Shown: positions 1 through 11,118 of the stretch, piece after piece
How the letters are laid out: the number at the start of each line of letters is the position of its first letter
How positions within the stretch are numbered: the first letter of the stretch is position 1
From: Diphasiastrum complanatum
Taxonomy: Eukaryota > Streptophyta > Lycopodiopsida > Lycopodiales > Lycopodiaceae
DNA: 64,000 bases
Assembly: GCA_029204225.1 (NCBI GenBank)
Contig: CM055098.1
Coordinates: 5,697,246-5,761,245, forward strand
Direction: 5' to 3'
Notes under the pieces: generated by a model
The model's input: the letters and a program-made list of their open reading frames with translations, nothing else
Databases searched by the model: none
Told to the model about the DNA's origin: nothing
Position numbers and translations under genes: made by a program

Positions 1-31
1 CATCTGAAGGAAATTTCAACAAGTGTTGTGA

Positions 32-406
32 CTACCACCGAAACACAAAGTTATGCTTGATGAAGTTTTTCAGATGTGTTGAAACCAGGTCAACAAAAGC
101 ATTACTCCGCATTCTTTGCACTACCAAATCCTTTCTCTTCTTGATAGAACCGCCCTCATTAACAAACCCTGACGTAACATCTGTAGAAGTCTTTATAGAC
201 AACTCCCTGATGTCCATTGATGTCTTAGAGGGACATAATGGCAATGTGCAAATGCCGCATTTACTGCAGTCCCTGAACAAGCATGTTTTTGCATGGTATT
301 CTGAATTAGGTGGCTTTGCACATAAAAGCGATTCCCACATATTGCTGATGCTGGGACAAACAGATTGGTTTGCTTTGCAAATATCCGATTTTGTAAGTTG
401 ATCCAA
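32..406 (-). pseudogene. Fragment of unrecognised Cys-containing protein
   Basis: An open frame of about 124 codons on the minus strand, running towards the left edge of the window. The translation has a Cys cluster of the form CxxCGxC followed by a Ser/Lys-rich linker and a segment with two Phe-rich blocks (LKNFIKHNFVFRW). It reads like protein rather than random sequence, and it resembles in outline uncharacterised proteins with a CxxCG motif followed by a HNF-type helix that I recall from multicopy, possibly transposon-related families. The plus strand is open over much of the same span, so the strand is not certain. No start, splice site or neighbour helps. It could be an exon or a decayed transposon gene. 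Confidence 0.3.
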
Positions 407-703
407 GACGACTTGAACATTAAATCAAACATAACCTGTGTGTAAAATTCATAGCAATACTATCAAATGAGAGAAAATGAGAACTAGAATCAAAGGCCAG
501 CCTCATAAAATGAAAGCCATTCAAAAGTGACATATTGAAGTGACATATAGAATTATAGATATGTTAGTTAATACACATACCACAATTGCTTTTTCTAGCT
601 TTTACATGTACTGTGATAGTTAGATACAACAAAGTGAAACTACCTACATGTGAATGACTTTAAGAAGCTCACATACACTGATGTTCATGGATAAAGCATA
701 TAA

Positions 704-913
704 TGTAGTGGCAAAGGCACTTGCTGATTTCCTATCCACTTTGTCACCTGCAAAATCCGAGTCGCTATAGGCTGTTAAGGCAATATTAGTCCCTCTATAC
801 AATATGCCAAAATTCTTAGTAGGTGAAATGTATCTAAGAATAGATCGATTGCAGGCTGTGTGTTTACAGGTGTTATTGTGGTCATTTGGAGACCAGGGTG
901 AGGTGAAATGCAT
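704..913 (-). pseudogene. copia RNase H fragment, truncated
   Basis: The minus-strand translation contains ILRYISPTKNFGILYRG followed by a YSDSDFAGDKVDRKSAS block, the standard start of the Ty1/copia RNase H domain (aspartate-bearing SDSD/W-A-G-D then DRKST). Homology stops just after this block, where the frame enters the 20-bp direct repeat at 685-704. The catalytic C-terminal half and the IFTKPL tail are absent. Between this piece and the upstream piece at 991-1230 about 100 bases of unrelated sequence intervene, so the domain is also internally broken. Confidence 0.75.
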
Positions 914-990
914 GTTAGCAGATGTAGTGTAGAGTGTTTGTGCAGGTGGAGTTTGGCTTTGCAGGTCGATGCAGAGATCAGACTATAGAG

Positions 991-1230
991 TTAGTAATAG
1001 GGAAGGCCAAGTCTTTTGGCCATCTTCCAATGTGAAACCAAAGGACTTTGCATGAATTGGCTTAACTTTCCAACACTATAACTAAGATCAGGTCTAGTTA
1101 TAGTTAAATGAATCAAGGAGTCTATAAGCCTTCTATATAATGTGATGTCCTCAAGGGATGCTTCATCACCATCAATAGATGCATTTACATGTTTCTTCAT
1201 TTGAGTCTCAATGCCTTTACAATTCTTCAT
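991..1230 (-). pseudogene. copia RT/RNase H connection fragment
   Basis: The minus-strand frame carries LYRRLIDSLIHLTITRPDLSY and VGKLSQFMQSPLVSHWKMAKR, the conserved copia segment (YRxxIGSLxYLTxTRPDIxxAV...SQFMxxPxxxHWxAAKR) that links RT to RNase H. It is separated from the RT fragment at 1314 by a short frame break and from RNase H by an unrelated insertion. It belongs to the same decayed element. Confidence 0.75.
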
Positions 1231-1313
1231 TCCAAATATACCTAGGATGGATGTAGCATACTTAGATAGCTAAAATCACATCCTCTAGTAGCTTCTACTC
1301 CTAGAATGAAGCT

Positions 1314-2084
1314 TTATAGGCCAAGATCTACCATTTTAAACTCTTTTTCTAAAGCAATTTTTACATCTCTAATTCCATCTAGATCATAACCATTCACGAT
1401 AATGTCATCTACATACAAAACAAAAATAATGATCTTGCCATCATGAAATCTTATGTACAATGATGGATCATATGCACTCATTACAAAATTGATGGAAATG
1501 AGAAAATAGTTTAGCCTAGAGTACCATGCTCTAGGTGCTTGCTTGAGCCCATAAAGGCTCTTCTTCAAAAAACACATCTCACCTTCATGCTTTGCCTTGA
1601 TGAAGCCCTCGATTTGCCTCATGCAGATCTTCTCCTCCAAATAACCATTGAGGAAAGCATTTGTGAAATCAAGTTGGAATAGCTCACAATTGAAGGTTGT
1701 AGCAAGACTAATGATCAACCTGATAGTAACAAGCTTAGCCACAAGAGCAAAAGTCTCATCATAATCAATGCCTTTGGTTCGTAAAACCCTTTTGCTACAA
1801 AGGCTAGCTTTATGCTTACTTATTGATCCATCTTGATTATACTTCAATCTAAACATCCACTTTCAATCAAGTGGTTTCTTCCCTCGAGAAAAATTCACAA
1901 GATCCCAAGTATGATTCTCAATGAGAGCATCATACTCTACTTGCATAGTATCCATCCAACTCTTAGATTTACAAGCATCTTCATAGCATGTTGGCATATC
2001 TAACACTGAAATAAGAAAGGTTTCAGATGTAAAAGGTAATGAGCCTTCCCTTTGATCACCTTGACCATCATAGGTGAGCCTCAT
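1314..2084 (-). pseudogene. copia reverse transcriptase
   Basis: Two adjoining minus-strand frames (2084-1863 and 1856-1314) together cover the copia RT. The N-terminal part has SWMDTMQVEYDALIENHTWDLV, then KWMFRLKYNQDGSISKHKA, QLDFTNAFLNGYLEE (motif A), KSLYGLKQAPRAWYSRL (motif B) and VLYVDDIIVNG (the catalytic YVDD). A stop lies between the frames at about 1860 and another ends the domain at GL. The RT core keeps its aspartates although the element has lost integrase. Confidence 0.85.
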
Positions 2085-2229
2085 TTCAAGTTAACTTAGG
2101 AACATAAAGAACATTCTCAAGATTCATCCTTTTGGATGATCCAACATACAGTGGAATGGTTCCTATTCCACTTATCTTACATTCTTGACTACTTGCAGTA
2201 TAGATAGATCTATGTACATCATTGTAAGA

Positions 2230-2637
2230 AAGTAAAGTGGAGCTTTTGATATGTCATGTGGGAGCTAGCCCCACTATCAATCCACCAAGAATCATTGGTG
2301 TTGCTCTTGGATGATGGAGGTTTGTTGGAACTTATCAAGGATGATTCTTATTCATCCTCCTCCTCCTCCTGATGTGCAATGTTGCTTTGTTTGCTCTCTT
2401 GTGCCTTTTTCTTCTTGAGACATTTTGATGAAAAATGTCCTTTCTTTTCACAGAAAAACATTTGAACTTGGACTTGTCCTTGATCTTTCCCTTTGAGCTT
2501 GAAGCATCATCCTCTTCCTTGGTCTCGTTGAAGTGCTTCTTCTTGCCATTGGTCTTTTTCTTGCCTTTGAATGAGAAATTGGCTTTCTCATCACCATCCT
2601 GCAAAGACATTGAGTTCATTCTTGCATTGGTGTGCAT
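2230..2637 (-). pseudogene. copia zinc knuckle and protease region
   Basis: The Lys/Ser-rich frame at 2637-2335 leads into a CCHC zinc knuckle (C-x2-C-EKKGH-x4-C). The knuckle can be read only by shifting frame at the T-run near 2448, which shows a one-base loss. Downstream, in the shifted frame, WWIDSGASSHM marks the aspartic protease active site (DSGA) at roughly 2262-2300. The GAG-pre-integrase and integrase core that should follow are absent: only about 180 bases separate the protease from the RT start. Confidence 0.7.
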
Positions 2638-3011
2638 ATCATCCTACACTCTTCAGCCACTAATACACTATGAAGCTTTTCTATACTGGGCAAAGTGTCT
2701 TGGATTGCAAAGCTTTGGACCAAATTTGTAAAGCTACTTCCTAGACCATTGAGGACAATTTGTACAGGCTCTCCATATTGAATCTTCTCTCCAATGAAAG
2801 CCAACTCCCTATTTAGAGACTTGATTTTAAGCACATAATCTTGTGCACTCTCCTCACTTCTTCTCATGCTTTGCAAAATCTGATTTCTAAGCATAAGAAC
2901 TCTTGAAGTGTTACTAGAAAAATAGATTGACTTTAAAGACTCCCAAGCCTCTTTAGCACTAATACAAGCTGATACTTCTCTCAACAGATCATTGCTTACA
3001 TTCATCTTCAC
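2616..3011 (-). pseudogene. copia gag (UBN2-type) fragment
   Basis: A 131-codon minus-strand frame that matches the plant copia gag pattern: SAKEAWESLKSIYFSSNTSRVLMLRNQI, a linker with SAQDYVLKIKSL, then GEKIQYGEPVQIVLNGLGSSFTNLV and the LHSVLVAEE block. Gag packages the RNA in the virus-like particle. The N-terminal part (before about 3011) is broken by stops; the sequence between here and the PBS at 3831 contains no clean frame. Confidence 0.75.
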
Positions 3012-3819
3012 ACAATAAAGTGCAAGCCTAGATCTCCTCTTCTATTTAGCTGACTCATGTGCACCTAGAGGTTCATCTTCATCCTCAATCAAGAACTCAT
3101 AAAGTGGAGCACCATGAGTGACTCCATCCTAACCTTCCAAATAACATAATTAGTAGAATTTAACCTCTCACTAGCTTCTAGAAGGTATGCTTTAACAGAT
3201 CCCATCTTACTAGTGAAATTCTACACACAAGAGATAGATTTGATTGAACTTGAAACTCACAAAGGTTTCTAGCTTGCAGTGTTTCACTCAAATTTGATTT
3301 CTAATCCAACAAATGGACTTGTAATCACAATTCTATCACTCCCTCACAAAGCTGGAATGAAGATAAGATGATGTGAAAACTACTCTCAAGCAAATCTTGC
3401 CAATCTTGGCTATTTTTGGACTATAAAATGACTTAAACTCTTCCTTCCTTATTGGTGTACTTTCAAGACCTGTATATGACTTAATAGGACTTGAACTCAG
3501 CCTAGATTAATTAGATACCATGAAAAAAATTCAAATCTAATCAATGGCAAATGATCTTGAGATAATCCTAGGATTTCCACCAAAAATTACACCAAAACCT
3601 CTCAAATTGAATTTTTGGTAACCAAATGAATATTGTGCATTGAATGCAGGTTTAGAAGTTCCCGCACGTGAGAATAGTACGGAATTTGATCCCTACCAAG
3701 TTTGAAATCAACCACCACCAAAACTTAGCTCCTAGCTCGCCCTCACAAGACTAGTTTTTAGCACCAAGAACTGCTAAAAATGGATTTGAATGGATCTATG
3801 ATCAAAGCTCTTGTACTTA

Positions 3820-3831
3820 GCTCTGATACCA
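3820..3831 (-). other. Primer binding site of copia element
   Basis: Read on the minus strand this is TGGTATCAGAGC, the classical initiator tRNA-Met primer site of plant copia elements. It directly abuts the LTR, whose end reads TG from position 3832 on the plus strand (CA on the minus strand). It fixes the element's orientation. Confidence 0.85.
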
Positions 3832-5380
3832 TGTGAAAGTACAGTACTTTGGGAACCAAAAATAGATCTTAAAATATCCACAAGAGTTATTTTGTGCTTG
3901 CTTACCAATCTATCAGAAAACTAGTTACCAAAAACTTGATTTAGATTAGCAGGTTCACAAACAACAGGCATTGATAATAAAAATACAGATCATAGACAAA
4001 AATATGAGTTGACACATGTGTACTACAGGCTGTAGTACAGCCTACAAGCTGTGTTTGAAGTGTTCAAAATGCTGGTTTCATTTGGATCATCAAACACCAA
4101 TGTACATGAGCGTAGAAACTCGAGTTGCCAATGTGCTCCAAAAATAATCTGTCTTTTCACTATGGAGAGATGGAATACATAGCAACACTCACTTCCTTTG
4201 CTAAATTCGGTGAAAATTCAGCATGTAACAAGGAAGTAGACTCAACTTTCTTGCCCTAAAATGAAACTATAGCCTAGATCCTAGAGTCATGCTTGGTAGG
4301 TGCATGGTTGGTAGAAATCTCATCATAAATCAAGGTCTAGATCCATCACATGTTTACAATACCTACCTAAACATAGAAACTTAGTCACATAATAATACAA
4401 TGAAATTATCAAACACACAACGCATTCAAGATGCTCTAATTTTGTAACAGTAGGTAGTGTAAAAATTTGTCAAAATTCATCTTGGATATTTGTGTCTTTC
4501 TAGTTTGTGAGAAAATATCACATGTGTGGAGCATGTTCCCACATGTAGAAAAAGTAAAAATAGTTTAGTCATGTTGACTTTAGGTGTATCATAAAGATTT
4601 TGTATCAAGCACCTTGGTGTAAAACCTTGATAGGGCCAAAATTGGCATAGAGGTCAAAATGGTCAAATTCACATGTAAAGCCTCAATTTGGCCAAAAGTA
4701 GATTGTGATGCAAACTCAAGGTAGTTAGGCTTGTGACACATGTGTAGATGTAATTTGATGAGTGATCAAGTCAACGTGTTGGCAAAAGTCAAAGGGTCCA
4801 ATCATAAGTGAGAGATTTGTTAAAAGGGTCCAATCAAAAGTTAGGGATGATGAATTTCTCATCCAATAGGGTTAGAGAGGCTGTGTTTAAGGGGTCCAAT
4901 AAGAATTAAGCTTGGATCTCCATGAGTTTCTATATGTACTTTCACTCCCTTCATTAATGTATGAGAGATCTATGAGTTTTTTGAGTCAATTTGGAGATTT
5001 GCCAATTTTGCTTGTATTGTTTTCTCTCTCTAGATGAGCCCAAAAGTGGTATTCTCTCTCTCTACCCAAGGAGAGGAGCTTGTTGGGACTTAGCTTATTT
5101 CATGAAGCCTTCCACATGTGTGAAACACCTTTTGGTAATGAATGAATGCATGTAGAATGGTCTTTTGCCTTAAATCTTGTCATTGATCTTGGATTTCAAT
5201 CAATAGGTGATCTATAGTGCATGAGCCAAGCTTAGGAGATCAATTTCACACATTAGGGCATTCCCACACGTGTGAACACGTAGTTTCAATATATTTCATC
5301 CAAGCATCACAATACACATGAAACTAAGCAAATAACCCAAAGAAAAATGGCTTCGAAAAACTCAAATACACCAACTGTCA
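3832..5380 (-). repeat. copia 5' LTR, interrupted by a solo LTR
   Basis: The sequence upstream (minus strand) of the PBS begins at 3832 with a TG/CA terminus. The outer end is uncertain; it lies near 5370-5380, beside the 20-bp direct repeat. Removing the nested solo LTR (4458-5278) and one copy of its target duplication leaves an LTR of roughly 0.72 kb. No matching LTR remains at the other end of the element. Confidence 0.6.
4458..5278. mobile_element. Solo LTR, 821 bp
   Basis: Starts TGTAAAAATTTG, ends GTGTGAACA, and is bordered by near-identical 5-bp flanks GGTAG (4453-4457) and CGTAG (5279-5283). A second family member with a perfect target duplication lies at 30225-31044. The two share a common order of blocks (CACATGTGTGGAGxATGTTCCCAC, TTGATAGGGxCAAA, repeated GTCCAATA units, TCTCTACCCAAGGAGAG, GAATGCATGTAG) but have clearly diverged. 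No internal coding region remains, as expected after LTR-LTR recombination. Confidence 0.75.
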
Positions 5381-5468
5381 TGGATAAAGCATATAATTTT
5401 TTTTTGCATACTAGTAAAGAATGCAAAAGCCATAATCTCATCAATCACATGACGTCCGAAATAACTGA

Positions 5469-5930
5469 CACTACAAGAGGATGGGCAATTTCCAAGGCTT
5501 TTTTTTAGCGTTTCTTTAAAAGATAGTTTTTAAAATGAGCCGTGGGGGGAGTGGAATGCTCGAGCCTCGAGTCTGGTGTTTGGCCTCGGAATAAGCCTAC
5601 CAAATTTGAACTTGGTTTTAAAACATTTATAGAGAGGGATATAGAGAGGGTTATAAATCCACTGGAGGGCCTCTAAATATATATCGGAATACTGAAGCTA
5701 ATTTGAGGAGTATACCGAGGCTGACGTTGGTATAAGCCTACCAAATTTGCACTTGTTTTTGAGACATTTATACAGAGGGTTATAAAGAGGGTCCAGGTGG
5801 CCAGAGGCATTCCAGGACACTCTGCTAACCGAGGGGAATACCGAGACTGATGAAAAAAAAGGCCCCTCGGTATAAACCACGGTATAAAATCAAAGTCAAG
5901 TTGAAAAATAAGGAATCTAAGTTGCACAAA
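5469..5930. mobile_element. CACTA-like (En/Spm) terminus with subterminal repeats
   Basis: Position 5469 begins CACTACAAGAGG, close to the CACTACAAGAAA terminus of plant En/Spm elements. The following 450 bases hold repeated subterminal units: TAAGCCTACCAAATTTG occurs twice (about 5595 and 5738), each followed by ACATTTATA and AGAGGG, and variants of TCGGTATA/GGAATACCGAG recur at least six times in both orientations. Clustered subterminal repeats are typical of CACTA ends. I see no matching second terminus, so the element is truncated or the call is wrong. Confidence 0.4.
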
Positions 5931-6150
5931 GTAGAACTCACATGAATCATGTGAGTACCCTTGTGCTTTCTTAGCTCCATTAGATTTAAGTTGTGTTTAT
6001 TTGAAAGGCTTGGATTAGAATCCTTGCCCAATGAAGTGGCCAATGAGAGTGAAGGAGGTTCACCTCTAAAATCTATAAGAGGGAGCCATTTTCTTTGTAT
6101 CGTATCTTCCATCTTCTTCTCAATAAAACTTTGTTGGTCTCACTTCTTCT

Positions 6151-6201
<51 letters not shown>

Positions 6202-6387
6202 GTTGGGATAGAATAGCTTTGGGTAGGTGCTCGAGCCCCCAAAGCCTTCTCAACCTAGGTGTTCTCTCTCTCTCTCCACTCTCTTTCTCCTCTCTCTCTC
6301 CTCTCCCTCTCTCTTCATGCTATGCAGGTGAAGACGAGGTTGCCGCTCTCAGCGACGGACCCCTATGCTACATCAATGACACAACAG

Positions 6388-6408
6388 TGGCGCCATTGTT
6401 GGGGAACG
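6388..6408 (+). other. PBS-like core at palindrome centre
   Basis: TGGCGCCATTGTTGGGGAA sits one base after ACAACA. It resembles the TGGCGCCGTTGCCGGGGA primer-binding site found next to LTRs of many plant Ty3/gypsy (Tat/Ogre-like) elements. That makes the flanking arm an LTR ending in CA. Similarity judged by eye. Confidence 0.5.
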
Positions 6409-6603
6409 ATGCCATTGTTGTGTCATTGATGTAGCATAGGGGTTCGTCGCTGGGAGTGGCAACCTCACCTTCACCTGCATAGCACGAAGAGAGAGGGAGA
6501 GGAGAGAGAGAAGAAAGAGAGTGGAGACAGGGAGAGAGAGAACGCCTAGGTTGAGAAAGGCTTTGGGGGCTCGAGCGCCTACCCAAAGTAGTTCTATCCC
6601 AAC

Positions 6604-6813
<210 letters not shown>

Positions 6814-7174
6814 TGAGACCAACAGAGTTTTATTGAGAAGAAGATGGAAGATACAATACAAAGGAAATGGCTCCCTCTTATAGATTTTAGAGGTGAGACT
6901 CCTTCACTCTCATTGGCCACTTCATTGGGCAAGGATTCTAATCCAAGCCTTTTAAATAAACACAACTTAAATCTAATGGAGCTAAGAAAGCACAAGGGTC
7001 TCACATGATTCATGTGAGTTCACTACTAGGCTACAACTGTCGTGAAGGGGCACTGTTGTTGGTTCTTTTATTGCTAGGACATGGGTGCTTCAGGAAAAGC
7101 ATGGATAGAATTCGCTCGTAAAACCTGAGGCTTTATTGATTGTTGATCAACAAGAACCTGGACTTGCCAGATTT

Positions 7175-8900
7175 TCAATAATATCCATAAGGGCCTGGAG
7201 GCCATACCTGATAACCTTGTTCATTGACAATTGGATAGTCGAGGCATTCCATCGGAGGATCCCAAGATAAATCTTGCTGATACAATGGATTCTCATAGAT
7301 CGGCACAACTGGTCCCAATGTCATAGACTCCCCCAAATTATAATGTGGATATGACGTGCTGGCTTGACTCTCTTGTCTGTCCAGGTATTCATGGTATGCC
7401 ATAACCTGAAGATTTTCCTTAACAGTCAATATAAAAGATGTAGGACAAGGCTTTGTCATTGTAGGTGCTGGTGCTTGTTGGACTGGAGGCCTATTAATGG
7501 TTGGATTCCCTGGATTTGGCCTTTGAAGAATGGTTATTCCTGGGTTTGGCATTGGTTTGGGCTGCTGCATTATGGAACAAGGAGACTTTGGTTGAATCTT
7601 GCTCGTTGAGGGGCAATCATTGACCTTAGTCTTTCCCTGATCATTGCACTTCCCCGTTGAAGGCTGAGTGATTGCACTTTTCCTTGGATCTTGTGCTGAA
7701 TTGCCTTCTCGTCGCTCCGTTGACGCTAGGCCCCTTTGTAATTCATCACTAAGAATTCTTTGCATTGATTGCGCCAAGAGGCTTGGTAAAATCCGATGGA
7801 CTTTGTCGGTTGCCAATTTTCTTGACTTCCTCAATTACGATTGGCATGATGGATTCTACCATCTCTGTCTTCTATGATGGTTTTACTTGTTTGCCCGAGG
7901 GTATCTTTGCGTACTTTGGGACTTTTGCCAGATTGTCTTCTTCCTCGCTCGTTTCATAACCCGGTGGCACTAAGATTTTTCTTTTATAGTGCGTTCGAGG
8001 TGGAAGGGTCACCACAGGTGCATGTCGGTCTACATAGGCCAAATGCCTCTTGGCTATTTGTGAATTTCTCATTGGGCATGGATGATTAACTCCGCATTGT
8101 GAGCACGAGGGATCAAATGTTGATGTATCCCCTCAATGTGGACATTCAATATGACGGTGTTTTCCTCCACATCCATAGCACCTAACTGAGTGTAGTATGC
8201 CATCGCCTCTAAGTTGATAGGCATACACTGGTAACAGATTCCCCTTAGAATCTTTCACAAAATAGACTGGTAGGCTGTTATGGTCCTCCATTGAGTTCGG
8301 TGACATGCAAGAGGATATAACCAAAACTTCTACCTTTCCACTGGTTGTTGAAGAAGCTCATGATTTATATGGGTTTATCTGACATCCATCCTTCGGATGA
8401 GCTCCTTGTTTGCTTGATTCTACTTCTGACCATTGAACCACTGGATCTGGCTATCAGGCCTTCTGCTCCACCTTTGTTCCATGTCGAGGATTCTTGATTG
8501 GACATCTTGCACTCGGATGATTTCCAAAGCAATATGTACATTCGTCCTTCTCAAGAAAATTGACCGTGCGAGCATCAGCTTGAGGACAATCTGAACTTGA
8601 AGTACAAGGTTCTTGGTCTTCTGCTGCACTTGATCTGCTTGACTTTGCTGCACTCAGTTGCCTTTCATAGGGTTCCATTCTTGCCTGATTATCACTCGTT
8701 GTTGACCTTTATTCCTCTGATTTCCCATCTGATGATTCATCAGAGCGATAGGAAAAATTCCTCATCCCTTGTGAGATTTCCATCATGGCAACATCCTTAC
8801 AAAGTTGTGCAGGCGTCGCACATGATGCTAATTCTGCCATACCAGATTTGATCCTTTTGGGCAGTCCTGCATAGTATCCTTCTCACCAAGCTGCGAGAGT
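7175..8900 (-). pseudogene. Decayed gag-like protein with three zinc knuckles
   Basis: A minus-strand coding relic, broken by stops and frame changes. From the N-terminal side: a capsid-like end near 8880-8700 (YYAGLPKRIKSGM, then ELASCATPAQLCKDVAMMEI), a first knuckle CTYCFGNHPSARC (about 8530-8570), a second CYGCGGKHRHIEC (about 8140-8180), a third CSQCGVNHPC after an in-frame TGA (about 8085-8115), a basic linker with HYKRKILVPPGYETSEEED, and a Pro/Gln-rich C-terminal region down to 7175. The pattern C-x2-C-x3-H-x4-C is one residue shorter than the usual retroviral knuckle. Retroelement gag is the best guess; no pol follows, and the inverted LTR-like palindrome lies just downstream. Confidence 0.5.
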
Positions 8901-9150
8901 TACTTCCCAGGAAAACTAAAAAATTTGTTGTCTGAGAAGGTTCTAGGCCACTTTTTGCTCTTGGGAACCTTCACAGGGGCACTTTTTTTGGGATCTAACT
9001 CTCGCAGACTTCTCTGTGTCCTTGTCTCAATGAGATGGAACTTTAGAGAGCTCTACGAAGGTTAGTTTTGAGTTTTAAAAAAAAAAATACAAAGGATTTT
9101 TGAATTTTTTTGGGTTTTTCTTTGTTTTTTCAAAATCTGCTGGGAACTAA

Positions 9151-9219
9151 CCCTCACATGCTTCTATGTAGGTCTGGGATAGTACCCTCACATGCTTCTA
9201 TGCAGGTCTGGGACAGTAC
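9151..9219. repeat. 34-bp tandem duplication
   Basis: Two copies of CCCTCACATGCTTCTATG followed by AGGTCTGGGAxAGTA with a 34-base period. The surrounding 8.9-12.8 kb has no gene that I can support. It holds AT-rich sequence, short tandem duplications and homopolymer A runs. Confidence 0.8.
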
Positions 9220-9804
9220 CCTGGAGCTGTTGCCAATCATGCGAAGGTTCATGCCCACTGGTAATACAGCTAATAATCTCTAGAACTGTTACGATTTCGA
9301 TTTCAAGAGGCAGGTCCTCCATTAAGTTTCTATCGCATCGATAGAAGTTGAGTATGCCTCTGACCTTATAAGAGTACCAGCTTATGATGTCTTAATCCTA
9401 TTTATGCAGATTTTCCAACAACGCTAGTAGGAAGTATAATACAAATAACAGTTAGTTAACGTACCTGTGTACTTAGAGGTTCGCACTCTCTGTTTGGGGG
9501 ATTGTGCAAAATCCTGTGGTGGAAATCCGCTTTCGTTTGGTTTATTTATGCGCTAGCTCCAAGAAAACAAATTGGAGGACAACACCTGTCTCGTTACAAG
9601 AAACCGTGAGAAAAGGTGGTATGACAACGTTATAACGTTGTAGGAAGCGAGACATTTGCAGATTATAAATTGACAGAGTTGTGAATCAAAAATTTGCAAA
9701 CAGGTTGCACTGTTTAAGTGATCACAAAGATGACCGGGCTAGAAAATAAATGAAAAGCCTCACAATCTGAAGATGGTAAAACAGATAACGCGCATATGGC
9801 TTAC

Positions 9805-9932
9805 AAAAAATTGCACTTTCAAAACAGAGTTGTTGCATGACAATTCTAGGCAGAGAACAAAATAGCCCAAAAAATTGCACTTCTAAAACAGAGTTGTTGC
9901 ATGACAATTCTAGGCAGAGAACATAATAGCAT
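9805..9932. repeat. 64-bp tandem duplication
   Basis: Two nearly identical 64-base units, each beginning AAAAAATTGCACTT and containing ACAGAGTTGTTGCATGAC. There are only a few differences, so the duplication is recent. Confidence 0.85.
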
Positions 9933-10121
9933 GCATACAAAAATCCACGTGACAGAATGCATGCATGAAGGCACGAGATAATCCACCCGCCTACCACAGA
10001 CAAAGCTAGCGCATAGAAATTTATCCCTCCAAAGTGAACTATGGTCAAATTTTAGTTAAGTATATATTAAATACGTGGCATCTTCACAAATTAGTGTAAA
10101 TTAAAAAAAAGTTATAAAAAA

Positions 10122-10290
10122 AAAATTCAAGAAATTAATTTGAAGACAAGTAGGTCAATTTTTGTGGTGTCTACTATGTGCCGCCTGTAAGGCAGGGGCA
10201 AAAATTTCAAGAAATTATTTTGAAGACAAGCAAGTCAATTTTTGTGGTGTCTACTATGTGCCCTTGCTTGTAAGGCAAGGCCAAAAATTA
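10122..10290. repeat. About 80-bp tandem duplication
   Basis: Two units with TTCAAGAAATTA, GAAGACAAG and GTCAATTTTTGTGGTGTC blocks; the second unit differs around the CCTTGCTTGTAAGGCAAGG hairpin. Non-coding. Confidence 0.8.
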
Positions 10291-10937
10291 GTATCTTAAA
10301 GTATTGGAAAAAAAAAAGGGTATATTATTTCATATATTGCTTAAACTAGAACTAGAACATTTCATGGTGGGATAATTTCTTGGATGTGCATGTATTCAGT
10401 TAAATTTGTCATTCACATGGGTTGTACATTTGCAAACTAGATTCATGAAATCTTGTTGTACTCAATTTTGATCATTTTTTTAATAGAATCATAAGTACTT
10501 ATTAAATAGAAAATAATTATTTGACTAAAGATATCACATCAAGAATTTTTTTTGTTTAAAAAAAAGAGAGTTTTCAATGTCATTTGCACTAAAATAACGA
10601 CGAGGAAAAATAAAACACTTTTCAAATTGACAAAAGCTAGGAGAAATGAGAATGATGTCTAGCTCAATACCATGCTCAATGCTACTAGATCGAGAAATCT
10701 AATCCAACATGGCCACATACAATCCTTCAATGCACCACAAATCTCAAAATCAAACTTTCATAATTAGTTTCGATGTTAACAATTATGTAGCCACCTACCA
10801 AAACAAATTCTACTCTAATCGACCACACCAACAAGTACATGATATTCCTACATGTCTTGCCATTATTTTTTCATGGCCACCTCTTCCCGAAAATGGAAAC
10901 TCTCTGAGGCATGGTTTTCATAACCTAACACTACATG

Positions 10938-11118
10938 CATGTCTTCCATGCATACCACATTAGCATGTTATCCATGCATACCACATTAGCATGTTATCGT
11001 ACATACCATTCATCTTTCCAATTTCTAGTATGCCTCTAAAATTTTCCCACATTAGCATGTTATCATACATACCATTCATCTTTCCAATCTCTAGTATGCC
11101 GCTAAAATTTTCCAACAA
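10938..11118. repeat. Nested tandem duplications
   Basis: A short unit (CCATGCATACCACATTAGCA) occurs twice, followed by two units of about 63 bases containing CATACCATTCATCTTTCCAA and TAGTATGCC. The open frames on both strands here are products of the repetition. Confidence 0.8.

Larger units (their letters stand above)
705..5377 (-). mobile_element. Truncated Ty1/copia retrotransposon with nested solo LTR
   Basis: Minus-strand order: LTR (3832 up to about 5380), primer binding site (3820-3831), gag, zinc knuckle, protease, reverse transcriptase, RNase H. Integrase is missing between protease (about 2290) and RT (2084). The element ends abruptly inside RNase H near 705, with no 3' LTR. A 20-bp perfect direct repeat (685-704 and 5378-5397) bounds the unit. 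An unrelated solo LTR lies within the copia LTR. Several stops and frameshifts show that it is dead. The copia assignment rests on the PBS complementary to initiator tRNA-Met, the DSGASSH protease, the YVDD RT and the PR-RT-RNase H order. Confidence 0.85.

Noticed and set aside
57-401. Plus-strand 114-codon frame
   Set aside because: It overlaps the more protein-like minus-strand frame and has no recognisable motif.
5837-5880. CTGATGA in the CACTA-like region as a ribozyme
   Set aside because: No GAAA follows and the pairing belongs to the subterminal repeats.
8720-8760. Possible hammerhead ribozyme core (CTGATGA with a nearby GAAA on the minus strand)
   Set aside because: The stem II geometry does not fit: extra bases lie before GAAA, and stems I and III are not found. 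I looked for hammerhead cores in the PLE tails, where they are known in this element class, and saw none.
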